DNA of 64,000 nt, taken from contig NZ_WWEP01000021.1 of the NCBI RefSeq assembly GCF_009848495.1, positions 1-64,000 of the forward strand, written 5' to 3'. The position numbers were made by a program, and so were the translations under genes. Shown piece by piece: positions 7,445 through 15,571 of this stretch (the stretch's first letter is position 1; each line of letters begins with the position of its first letter). Source of the DNA: Flavobacterium sp. MK4S-17. GTDB lineage: Bacteria > Bacteroidota > Bacteroidia > Flavobacteriales > Flavobacteriaceae. The notes below the pieces were generated by a model. That model saw only the letters and a list, made by a program, of their open reading frames with translations, was not told the origin of the DNA and did no database searches.

Positions 7445-10396
7445 GAATCATCTACTAAAGATACAATTTTGAAAGCAATTCACAACTATCCCAGAATATT
7501 TGCCAAACCATTCTATCCTGTGAATCATCTACTAAAGATACAATTTTGAAAGCAATTCACAACAGGCTTAAAACAAAGCATTGATGATAGTGGCCTGTGA
7601 ATCATCTACTAAAGATACAATTTTGAAAGCAATTCACAACTACCTCAAAACATATGATACTATCAGGAACCCTGTGAATCATCTACTAAAGATACAATTT
7701 TGAAAGCAATTCACAACACGCTGCAGGGTATTCTGAAACCATCTTATCCTGTGAATCATCTACTAAAGATACAATTTTGAAAGCAATTCACAACGTGCTT
7801 TATCCATTCTTAGTAATGATTGTACCTGTGAATCATCTACTAAAGATACAATTTTGAAAGCAATTCACAACAACCTATTCCTTTTTCTTGCAAAGGATAT
7901 CCTGTGAATCATCTACTAAAGATACAATTTTGAAAGCAATTCACAACGTATTGTCGCTATCCCTGCGTACACGCACGCCTGTGAATCATCTACTAAAGAT
8001 ACAATTTTGAAAGCAATTCACAACCATACCTAATATACCCGTTGTAATGGTTCTCCTGTGAATCATCTACTAAAGATACAATTTTGAAAGCAATTCACAA
8101 CGAATGATATCAAACCCCATTCTCTTTACACCTGTGAATCATCTACTAAAGATACAATTTTGAAAGCAATTCACAACTAAATCATTGAATAGCGACATCA
8201 GGAAGCGCCTGTGAATCATCTACTAAAGATACAATTTTGAAAGCAATTCACAACCGGTCTTCCTGGTCCTATTACTTCAGCAGCCTGTGAATCATCTACT
8301 AAAGATACAATTTTGAAAGCAATTCACAACAAAAACTTCCTGCTTAACATATTCTATGGTCCTGTGAATCATCTACTAAAGATACAATTTTGAAAGCAAT
8401 TCACAACATCAAAATTGCTGATTGATAAATCCTGAAACCTGTGAATCATCTACTAAAGATACAATTTTGAAAGCAATTCACAACTGCAGTTTCCTTTTCT
8501 GCTTCTTTGCGTTGCCTGTGAATCATCTACTAAAGATACAATTTTGAAAGCAATTCACAACCCTTAAGCTCATTTAGCACCCTGTCCGGGTCCTGTGAAT
8601 CATCTACTAAAGATACAATTTTGAAAGCAATTCACAACTGGAACCTGAAACTTTAACACCGGCTGTTTCCTGTGAATCATCTACTAAAGATACAATTTTG
8701 AAAGCAATTCACAACGAGCAAAGACATAAATTAAGGCATGAATGGCCTGTGAATCATCTACTAAAGATACAATTTTGAAAGCAATTCACAACTGTAAGCT
8801 TCGCAAATTTCCATAAAGGCGCCTGTGAATCATCTACTAAAGATACAATTTTGAAAGCAATTCACAACCGCCTGCCGATGTTGAAAAATAGCGATGTCCT
8901 GTGAATCATCTACTAAAGATACAATTTTGAAAGCAATTCACAACAGATGATGGTGATATCGACCAGTATAAGCGCCTGTGAATCATCTACTAAAGATACA
9001 ATTTTGAAAGCAATTCACAACGCTAAAATGTTTATCAAATTTGCAATTCAACCTGTGAATCATCTACTAAAGATACAATTTTGAAAGCAATTCACAACGA
9101 TGCTATGGGTGATGTTCAGAAAACTACACCTGTGAATCATCTACTAAAGATACAATTTTGAAAGCAATTCACAACCATCTTTCGGTAATTTCCCCAAAAG
9201 TGGAACCTGTGAATCATCTACTAAAGATACAATTTTGAAAGCAATTCACAACATTACCACTCCCATTATTGTCATTACCCTACCTGTGAATCATCTACTA
9301 AAGATACAATTTTGAAAGCAATTCACAACAAAAAAGGGCACTGCCTTACAAATTGGTGACCTGTGAATCATCTACTAAAGATACAATTTTGAAAGCAATT
9401 CACAACTGTTTTTGCTCTTTATTAATTGTTAAATACCTGTGAATCATCTACTAAAGATACAATTTTGAAAGCAATTCACAACTTAGTATCGTGCCATAGT
9501 TTCATTTGTTGCCCTGTGAATCATCTACTAAAGATACAATTTTGAAAGCAATTCACAACTGCGAAGTGTAAATACCCATTGGCACACTCCTGTGAATCAT
9601 CTACTAAAGATACAATTTTGAAAGCAATTCACAACCTATTTTGCTTGGGTCAATATCTTCCATTTCCTGTGAATCATCTACTAAAGATACAATTTTGAAA
9701 GCAATTCACAACGAAAAACATATAGTTAATGGATTTGGCAACCTGTGAATCATCTACTAAAGATACAATTTTGAAAGCAATTCACAACTGATGTTGATGA
9801 TGTTGATACAAATATAGACCTGTGAATCATCTACTAAAGATACAATTTTGAAAGCAATTCACAACCTAAATCAGAATAGATGTAGTTTTCAGCAGCCTGT
9901 GAATCATCTACTAAAGATACAATTTTGAAAGCAATTCACAACTTAGATTGCCTAATTTATTATTTGCTTTTTCCTGTGAATCATCTACTAAAGATACAAT
10001 TTTGAAAGCAATTCACAACTAGTGATGTAAAAGTAAAGGCGTTAATTTCCCTGTGAATCATCTACTAAAGATACAATTTTGAAAGCAATTCACAACACAC
10101 TTCCCGGTGGAGTGATATAATAAAGCCTGTGAATCATCTACTAAAGATACAATTTTGAAAGCAATTCACAACTTTTATTGGGTCGCCTTTGCAGGCAGGA
10201 TTCCTGTGAATCATCTACTAAAGATACAATTTTGAAAGCAATTCACAACGGTAAGCCACAACGGCAAAAAACAGCGCACCCTGTGAATCATCTACTAAAG
10301 ATACAATTTTGAAAGCAATTCACAACCCCAGCCTAAACGCTTTACCGCATCTCTTTCCTGTGAATCATCTACTAAAGATACAATTTTGAAAGCAAT
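7440..10396 (-). CRISPR. Type II-C CRISPR array, 39 repeats (last one truncated), 38 spacers
   Basis: The 47-bp repeat runs in window sense from cctgtgaatcatctact to gaaagcaattcacaac. I count 38 full copies from 7440 to 10326, all identical as far as I can read, plus a 40-bp copy at 10357-10396 lacking the terminal tcacaac. Spacers are 30 bp except nine of 29 bp, giving a 76-77 bp period; all look unique. The crRNA sense is the minus strand, because the tracrRNA anti-repeat pairs with gttgtgaattgctttc. In that sense TTG (repeat position 2-4), 19 nt, then TATCTTTA (24-31) forms a near-consensus flavobacterial promoter in every repeat. The truncated repeat lacks this TTG and is fused to a broken gene. 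Spacer targets were not determined. Confidence 0.99.
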
Positions 10397-10575
10397 AATT
10401 TGGTATTCAGCAAAAATTGTGTGTACTGTACTTCTGTATTCAAACCCTTTATATTATCACTAAAATTTTTATCGATATTTTTTAAAAAAATATAAACTGT
10501 ATCTTGTTTAGCAAGATGTTCTAAATCCTGGGAAAATGAAACAGTTGCAATAAATAGAAATAGGAATTTCAGCAT
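10397..10575 (-). pseudogene. Broken fifth copy of the tandem secreted-protein family, fused to the CRISPR array
   Basis: From ATG 10575 the product starts MLKFLFLFIATVSFSQDLEHLAKQ (signal peptide ending SFSQ), like the four copies upstream. A base is missing after about codon 43: the family sequence KGFEYRSTVHT resumes in the next frame. The coding match then stops at 10397, at the point matching about residue 60 of the roughly 150-aa family. There it joins the truncated CRISPR repeat, and the out-of-frame reading ends within the repeat at 10372. The junction shares caat between gene and repeat, consistent with a short-homology deletion. It lies 4 nt after the preceding gene, so it was the last gene of the operon. 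Confidence 0.85.
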
Positions 10576-10579
10576 TTAA

Positions 10580-11032
10580 TTATATTTTATCGTATACAGC
10601 AGCAACCACATTAACTTTTTTTAGCTTAATATACTTTTTCTTTAAGTCTCTCTCGTCGAATACAAAAAATATTTTCCGTAATGAGTTTACATTTAATGTT
10701 TGAGGAAATAATTTAGCTACACCAATTTTTTCAACGTATTCAAGTTTAATAATGTTTGAACTATTTTCCTTAAGAAATTTTTTCCTTTTTAGATTTAGTA
10801 CAGGATATGATTTTGCAGCATGAATAATAATCTGCTTACCGTCTGGCTCAATAATTCTATATTCAGAAAAGTTAGCATGTACTGTACTTATGTATTCAAA
10901 CCCTTTATATTTTGTACTAAAACTTGTATGAATATTCTTTAAAGCAATATGTATAGTATCTTGTTTAGCAAGATGTTCTAAATCTTGTGAAAATGAAACA
11001 GTTGTAATAAATAGAATTAGAAGTCTCAGCAT
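10580..11032 (-). CDS. Secreted protein of unknown function, tandem paralog 4
   Basis: A 150-aa protein with a flavobacterial signal peptide (MLRLLILFITTVSFSQ), probably cleaved before or near Gln16. The mature part is lysine-rich and mixed alpha/beta. It shares blocks with its neighbours: DLEHLAKQDTI, KGFEYISTVH, IIEPDGKQIIIHA, LEYVEKIGVAKLFPQT, FFVFDERDLKKKYIKLKK and a C-terminal AVYDKI. No catalytic or metal motif is apparent and I do not recognise the family. It starts 4 nt after the stop of the previous copy, suggesting translational coupling in an operon headed by a metallopeptidase lipoprotein. The N-terminal leader predicts a site outside the cytoplasm. Confidence 0.82.
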   Translation of the reverse strand: MLRLLILFITTVSFSQDLEHLAKQDTIHIALKNIHTSFSTKYKGFEYISTVHANFSEYRIIEPDGKQIIIHAAKSYPVLNLKRKKFLKENSSNIIKLEYVEKIGVAKLFPQTLNVNSLRKIFFVFDERDLKKKYIKLKKVNVVAAVYDKI

Positions 11033-11036
11033 TTAT

Positions 11037-11492
11037 TTATATTTTACTATAAAACACTGCAACTAAATCGACTTGCTTCAAATTGATATATTTTTTTTTC
11101 AGGTGCTCTTCATCAAAAATGAAAAATATTTTCCGGCTTGGATTTATTAAACCCAATGTTTCAGGGAATAGTTTGCTTACTCCGATTTTATCCACATATT
11201 CCAAGTTTATAATATTTAAGCCATTTTTTTTTAGAAATTTTTTGCTTTTCACTCTTAATAATGGATAAGGTTTAGCTGCATGAATCACGATGAGTTTACC
11301 ATTTGGCTCAATAATTTGGTATTCAGCAAAATTAGGATGTACTGTACTTATATATTCAAACCCTTTATATTGTTTACTAAAACTTGTATGAATATCTTTT
11401 AAAGCAAGGTATATAGTATCTTGTTTAGCAAGATGTTCTAAATCCTGCGAAAATGAAACAGTTGTAATAAATAGAATTAGAAGTCTCAACAT
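11037..11492 (-). CDS. Secreted protein of unknown function, tandem paralog 3
   Basis: A 151-aa paralog with the same leader (MLRLLILFITTVSFSQ) and the same conserved blocks, here EYQIIEPNGKLIVIHAAKPY, LEYVDKIGVSKLFPETLGL and INPSRKIFFIFDEEHLKKKY. It differs from the next copy mainly by scattered substitutions in the middle, whereas the leader DNA is nearly identical, which suggests recent duplication or gene conversion. It is spaced 4 nt from both neighbours. The function is unknown. Co-transcription with the metallopeptidase gene hints at a partner, inhibitor or immunity role, but the sequence does not prove this. Confidence 0.82.
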   Translation of the reverse strand: MLRLLILFITTVSFSQDLEHLAKQDTIYLALKDIHTSFSKQYKGFEYISTVHPNFAEYQIIEPNGKLIVIHAAKPYPLLRVKSKKFLKKNGLNIINLEYVDKIGVSKLFPETLGLINPSRKIFFIFDEEHLKKKYINLKQVDLVAVFYSKI

Positions 11493-11496
11493 TTAC

Positions 11497-11982
11497 TTAT
11501 ATTTTACTATACACAGCAGCAACCACATCAACTTTCTTTAGCTTCATGTGTGTTTTTTTCAAATCCCTCTCGTCAAATACATAAAATATTTTTCGGCTTG
11601 GGTTAATTAATTTAAAGGTTTCGATAAATACTTTTACAACACCTGTTTTTTCTATATATTTTAAGTTAATAATATTATTTTTATTTTTTTTAAAAAACTC
11701 TTTTCTTTTAACTGAGAAGAGCTGGTATGCCTTAGGGGCATGAATTATAATTTGCTTTCCGTTTGGTTCAATAATTTGGTATTCAGCAAAAATTGTGTGT
11801 ACTGTACTTCTGTATTTAAAGCCTTCATACTGTTTGCTATAGTTCTTATCAATATCCTTTAAAGCAATATATATTGTATCCTGTTTAGCAAGGTTTTCTA
11901 AATCTTGTGAAAATGAAACAGTTGTAATGAACAAAATTACAAACCTCAGTCCTAAATCATATTTTGCTAAATAATACTCCAA
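11497..11982 (-). CDS. Secreted protein of unknown function, tandem paralog 2, altered start
   Basis: This paralog carries the same blocks (DLENLAKQDTIYIALKDIDK, EYQIIEPNGKQIIIHAPKAY, INPSRKIFYVFDERDLKK). Its siblings start ATG-TTG-AGA; here the matching position reads GGA-CTG-AGG, so the family start codon is lost. The only in-frame ATG is at 11982, inside the upstream gene, giving an 11-residue extension (MEYYLAKYDLG) before the signal-peptide core LRFVILFITTVSFSQ. Translation could use that overlapping ATG or the CTG at about 11949. The 26-base overlap with the upstream gene contrasts with the 4-nt gaps elsewhere, so this junction has been rearranged. Confidence 0.72.
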   Translation of the reverse strand: MEYYLAKYDLGLRFVILFITTVSFSQDLENLAKQDTIYIALKDIDKNYSKQYEGFKYRSTVHTIFAEYQIIEPNGKQIIIHAPKAYQLFSVKRKEFFKKNKNNIINLKYIEKTGVVKVFIETFKLINPSRKIFYVFDERDLKKTHMKLKKVDVVAAVYSKI

Positions 11983-12421
11983 TTACTTCTACTTTTTTTA
12001 GCCTTACATATTTCTTTTTCAAATCTTCTTCATCCAATACAAAAAATATTTTTCGGCTTGGGTTTATTAAGCCTAATGTTTGAGCAAATAATTTTGCAAT
12101 ACCAATCTTTTCTATATATTCTAAGTCAATAATATTAAAAATGTTTTTATGTGTAAATATCTTTTTCTTTACACTATATACTGGATAAGCCTTAGGGGCA
12201 TGGATTATAATTGGTATTCCATCCTCTCCTGTAAGCTGGAATTCAGAGAATTTTGGATATACCGTACTTCTGTATTTAAAGCCTTCATACTGTTTGCTAT
12301 AGTTCTTATCAATATCTTTTAAAACAATATAAATAGTATCTTGTTTAGCAAGATGTTCTAAATCTTGTGAATAAAGATTAAGGTTTGCAATTAAAATAAA
12401 TATTATAAATATAATTTTCAT
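11957..12421 (-). CDS. Secreted protein of unknown function, tandem paralog 1
   Basis: A 154-aa first member of the tandem family, directly after the metallopeptidase gene (4-nt gap). Its signal peptide (MKIIFIIFILIANLNLYSQ) differs from the near-identical leaders of the other copies. The mature part keeps the shared blocks: DLEHLAKQDTIYIVLKDIDK, KYRSTVYPKFSEFQL, PIIIHAPKAYPVYSVKKK, LEYIEKIGIAKLFAQTLGL, SRKIFFVLDEEDLKKKYVRL. The unique leader and its position next to the peptidase suggest that this is the founding copy and that the rest arose by tandem duplication. No known domain was recognised. Confidence 0.82.
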   Translation of the reverse strand: MKIIFIIFILIANLNLYSQDLEHLAKQDTIYIVLKDIDKNYSKQYEGFKYRSTVYPKFSEFQLTGEDGIPIIIHAPKAYPVYSVKKKIFTHKNIFNIIDLEYIEKIGIAKLFAQTLGLINPSRKIFFVLDEEDLKKKYVRLKKVEVIGVLFSKI

Positions 12422-12425
12422 ATTA

Positions 12426-14201
12426 TTAATTTTTTAGAGCCATTGCGTCTAATCGAATATAATTAAGAAAGTAATATCTTTCTTTTGAATTTTCTGGATA
12501 AAGTGAATTGAAGGCTGTACAGTGTTGCAAACCTACCATGCTAATATAATTAAAGTAGTCATCCCAATTAAAGGCTTCTATAATATCTGAAGGTCCATAA
12601 GTGTTATCGTCTTTTAGCATAGGCTCATTTAAGAAATAATTTTCGTGTAATTCAGGATGTTCCACCCGGTTTATCTGTAGTGGTGTTAAAAGCTTGTCTT
12701 TTAACGGAGAAATTATATCTGCTAAAGTCGGTATCATATAATCCACAAAAAAGTTATGCTGGTTATTTTGGCCAACCAACCCTCCGTAATGAGTGTTTGC
12801 AGCCTCAACAAATGTCATTCCATTAATAACATCTAAACCAAATTGTGGGCCGGCATCAGGATACCGCATTTTTACGTTTAAAAAAGCATGTATCAGTTCA
12901 TGAACAATTGTAACGGCTATACTTACATTTGAAGCATCATTTAAATGGCTGCGCGTTATGGTTATTTCATTATACATACTTTCAGGCGTTTTAGTTAGCT
13001 GTGATGTTGCATTTACATATGGATCATTTGCTTGGACGGCACCTATTTTAAATTTTATATTATGCACATCATTGTTGCCAAATAAATTTACAAATAAATT
13101 TTTATATTTATCCGATTGTAAAAGCTTATCATATATATCCCTAAATTTTATTTCCTCTACGGTATTTCCCTGTACCGCTGTCAAGTCAATATTGCCAGGA
13201 GAGCTGTTTGAGCGTATCATATCAAATTTTAGCCCAGTTTTCATCATTTGGTCAATAGCCTGCAGAGCAAAATTTTTATCAGCATCGGTATGATTTTGTT
13301 TTATATAATTAAAAACATCATCTTTTATGGGAGTATTGGTATTAAGGAAGTCTTTTTGATCCTGTTCAAGTCCCATGAAAAAATTAAGCTGAGGGGAAAG
13401 TTCCAACTGTGGCCCTGTAGTAATAGGGTTAGGATTAGGGTTTGTTCCACCGCCACCGCCTCCTCCGGGAGATATTCCACCACCTCCACCACCTCCAATA
13501 GATCCACCACCACCGGAGCCGTCCCCGGGGGCTTCGGTATCTATATAACTAACAACAGAACAGTTTACAGCCGTCCATTTGTAACGTACTTCTACAGGAT
13601 TATAACCGCCTACCAAGTCACCGTTGTCTGGGTAGTAGTAATACGCTTCTCTAACATACGAACATGACCAATGTATATATATGGTTTTTAATGTTAGTTG
13701 TTCAGGGTCAAAGCCAGGAAGATTTTCAAATTCGGTTTTTTGCTCAATGTCATTAATTATTTCACCATTCTGTACTTTTTCAATATCTTCTTGAGTAAAG
13801 TTATATTTTACAAGAGTAGCATCATAACTGCCTTCAACATTACTCCTCAGCACAAGATTTTTTACAACATTATTATTGTTATTATCTTCTATTATCCTAA
13901 AAGTGTAATTAACTATTCCATTTGCATTAATCATCAGTACCCTGTCAGTATCGATAGTAAATTTATATTTTGTATTGTAAACAGATTTGTTGTTTAAAGG
14001 TTCACCCGTTAATTTATAATTTTTAATTATATTATAAATCTCTAATTTTTGGGTTTTTAAAAAATCCAGATTTACATAAGTTTCTGTATTTTTAGCTTCT
14101 CGGGTAGTTTCACTTATTTCATTTAAATCATCATTCTGACAGCTAACAAATAGCAGTAATACAATAGAGAAGGTAAGGATTTTGGTAACGGTTTGTTTCA
14201 T
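12426..14201 (-). CDS. Lipoprotein with Gly-rich linker and zinc-metallopeptidase (HExxH) domain
   Basis: A 591-aa lipoprotein with signal peptide and lipobox LLFVSC (Cys21), so it is probably anchored in a membrane or exported. Residues about 25-225 form an N-terminal domain with aromatic-rich segments (TIYIHWSCSYVREAYYYYP). A flexible linker of about 40 residues follows, nearly pure Gly with Ser/Pro/Asn. The C-terminal domain (about 265-591) has VTIVHELIHAF with zinc-binding His434, Glu435 and His438, typical of gluzincin/zincin peptidases; downstream His/Glu residues (EAANTHYG) may supply a third ligand. It heads an operon with five tandem secreted paralogs at 4-nt gaps and follows murF by 38 nt. 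The two-domain layout with a linker resembles secreted effectors, but substrate and role are unknown. Confidence 0.8.
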   Translation of the reverse strand: MKQTVTKILTFSIVLLLFVSCQNDDLNEISETTREAKNTETYVNLDFLKTQKLEIYNIIKNYKLTGEPLNNKSVYNTKYKFTIDTDRVLMINANGIVNYTFRIIEDNNNNNVVKNLVLRSNVEGSYDATLVKYNFTQEDIEKVQNGEIINDIEQKTEFENLPGFDPEQLTLKTIYIHWSCSYVREAYYYYPDNGDLVGGYNPVEVRYKWTAVNCSVVSYIDTEAPGDGSGGGGSIGGGGGGGISPGGGGGGGTNPNPNPITTGPQLELSPQLNFFMGLEQDQKDFLNTNTPIKDDVFNYIKQNHTDADKNFALQAIDQMMKTGLKFDMIRSNSSPGNIDLTAVQGNTVEEIKFRDIYDKLLQSDKYKNLFVNLFGNNDVHNIKFKIGAVQANDPYVNATSQLTKTPESMYNEITITRSHLNDASNVSIAVTIVHELIHAFLNVKMRYPDAGPQFGLDVINGMTFVEAANTHYGGLVGQNNQHNFFVDYMIPTLADIISPLKDKLLTPLQINRVEHPELHENYFLNEPMLKDDNTYGPSDIIEAFNWDDYFNYISMVGLQHCTAFNSLYPENSKERYYFLNYIRLDAMALKN

Positions 14202-14239
14202 AATTTATAAATGAGTGTTGTAAAAATATTTATGTTTAT

Positions 14240-15514
14240 TTAAATAAGCTCTAAAACCTTTTCAAGTGCCATACCCCTGGAGCCTTTTATTAAAACAGTT
14301 TTTCCCGAAAATGATTTAAATTCACGGCTAAAATCCTCATAACTTTTATAGAATTTCAGTTGCGGATTATTAAGCTTATTGCTATAAAAATCCTTTCCGA
14401 TAAAATAAGTTTCTATTCCGGTGTCTTCCACGCTTTCAACAATTTTTTTATGCTCATTGGTGCTGTCATTGCCCAGCTCAAACATATCGCCTAAAATAGC
14501 AATCTTATTGATGCCTTCCAGTTTAGAAAAATTATCTATTGCAGCCATCATGCTGCTTGGGTTGGCATTATAAGCATCAAGTATTATTCTATTGCCATTC
14601 CGCTCCATAAGCTGAGAACGGTTATTTGCAGGAATATATTCTTCAATGGCTTCTTTTATTTGTTTATCACTTACTTTAAAGTAGGAGCCTATTGCAATAG
14701 CAGCACTTATGTTGGCAGCATTATATATACCTATTAAATTGGAATTTATGGCTACGCCATTGTATTCTATCACTACCATAGGGTTGGCTTCGGTTTTACT
14801 TATTTTCAGGTCGCAGTTATAGCTGAGCGATGAAAAAGTGAAACGTGGCAGGTTTTCCGTTTTATCCTTTTGAATTTTATCATCAAGGTTTACAAAAGCG
14901 GTTTTAGTATTTTCCTGTAAATAGTTGTACAATTCGCTTTTTCCTTTAATAACACCTTCCACACCGCCAAAGCCTTCAAGGTGGGCTTTGCCAAAATTGG
15001 TAATATAGCCGAAGTTAGGCTCAGCAATAGAGCATAAAAATTCAATTTCTTTTTGATGGTTGGCTCCCATTTCCACAATACCTATTTCAGTATCATTATT
15101 AAATGATAAAAGCGTTAGCGGAACGCCTATGTGATTGTTAAGGTTGCCTGCTGTGGCCTTAGTGTTATATTTTTTGGAGAGTACTGCATTAATCAACTCT
15201 TTGGTAGTAGTTTTGCCATTACTGCCGGTTAGCGCAATAACAGGCAGGCCAAGTTGTCTCCTATGGTATCGCGCCAATTCCTGTAATGATGCAAGCGCAT
15301 CATTAACCAAAAGCATTTGATCACCGGCTTTATAGCTTTCATCATCTATAACGGCAAATTTTGCGCCTTTCAAAAGCGCTTCCGCAGCAAATGCATTGGC
15401 ATTAAATTTATCTCCTTTTAAAGCAAAGAATAAGGAGCCGGGTATAATTTTCCTTGTATCTGTTGATACCGAACCGCATTGTTGAAAATAGGAGTAAAGA
15501 ACCTCTGTCGTCAT
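14240..15514 (-). CDS. murF: UDP-N-acetylmuramoyl-tripeptide--D-alanyl-D-alanine ligase
   Basis: ATP-dependent Mur ligase of the cytoplasm that adds D-Ala-D-Ala to the UDP-MurNAc-tripeptide, the last cytosolic step of peptidoglycan precursor synthesis. The 424-aa protein has the N-terminal substrate domain (STDTRKIIPGSLFFALKG), the ATP loop LTGSNGKTTTKE (96-105), the central EMGANHQKEI segment and the C-terminal domain (LDAYNANPSSM, IAILGDMFELG, LIKGSRGMALE). It lies downstream of gldJ, from which a strong hairpin terminator separates it. It precedes the accessory peptidase operon, which may receive read-through. Confidence 0.96.
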   Translation of the reverse strand: MTTEVLYSYFQQCGSVSTDTRKIIPGSLFFALKGDKFNANAFAAEALLKGAKFAVIDDESYKAGDQMLLVNDALASLQELARYHRRQLGLPVIALTGSNGKTTTKELINAVLSKKYNTKATAGNLNNHIGVPLTLLSFNNDTEIGIVEMGANHQKEIEFLCSIAEPNFGYITNFGKAHLEGFGGVEGVIKGKSELYNYLQENTKTAFVNLDDKIQKDKTENLPRFTFSSLSYNCDLKISKTEANPMVVIEYNGVAINSNLIGIYNAANISAAIAIGSYFKVSDKQIKEAIEEYIPANNRSQLMERNGNRIILDAYNANPSSMMAAIDNFSKLEGINKIAILGDMFELGNDSTNEHKKIVESVEDTGIETYFIGKDFYSNKLNNPQLKFYKSYEDFSREFKSFSGKTVLIKGSRGMALEKVLELI

Positions 15515-15525
15515 ATCATAAAAAT

Positions 15526-15556
15526 AAAAAAGCCCTACGAATATAGGGCTTTTCTT
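15526..15556 (-). terminator. Terminator between gldJ and murF
   Basis: Hairpin aagcccta/tagggctt (15530-15537 with 15544-15551). On the minus strand it is followed by a T run (fwd As at 15526-15531), 16 bases after the gldJ stop. It should end or attenuate gldJ transcription before murF. Confidence 0.8.
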
Positions 15557-15571
15557 TATTTGTTAAGAAAA

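Noticed and set aside
9789..9818. Spacer with a gatgttgat repeat as a degenerate or duplicated spacer
   Set aside because: It is merely low in complexity (Asp/Val-type codons possible in a target); its length and flanking repeats are normal.
10372..10575. A 67-aa secreted protein gene
   Set aside because: The second half is out of frame compared with its paralogs and the end is encoded by the CRISPR repeat, so it is annotated as a pseudogene.
13248..13667. Plus-strand gene opposite the Gly-rich linker
   Set aside because: The long open frame is a side effect of repeated Gly codons on the other strand; it has no ribosome site and no protein-like sequence.
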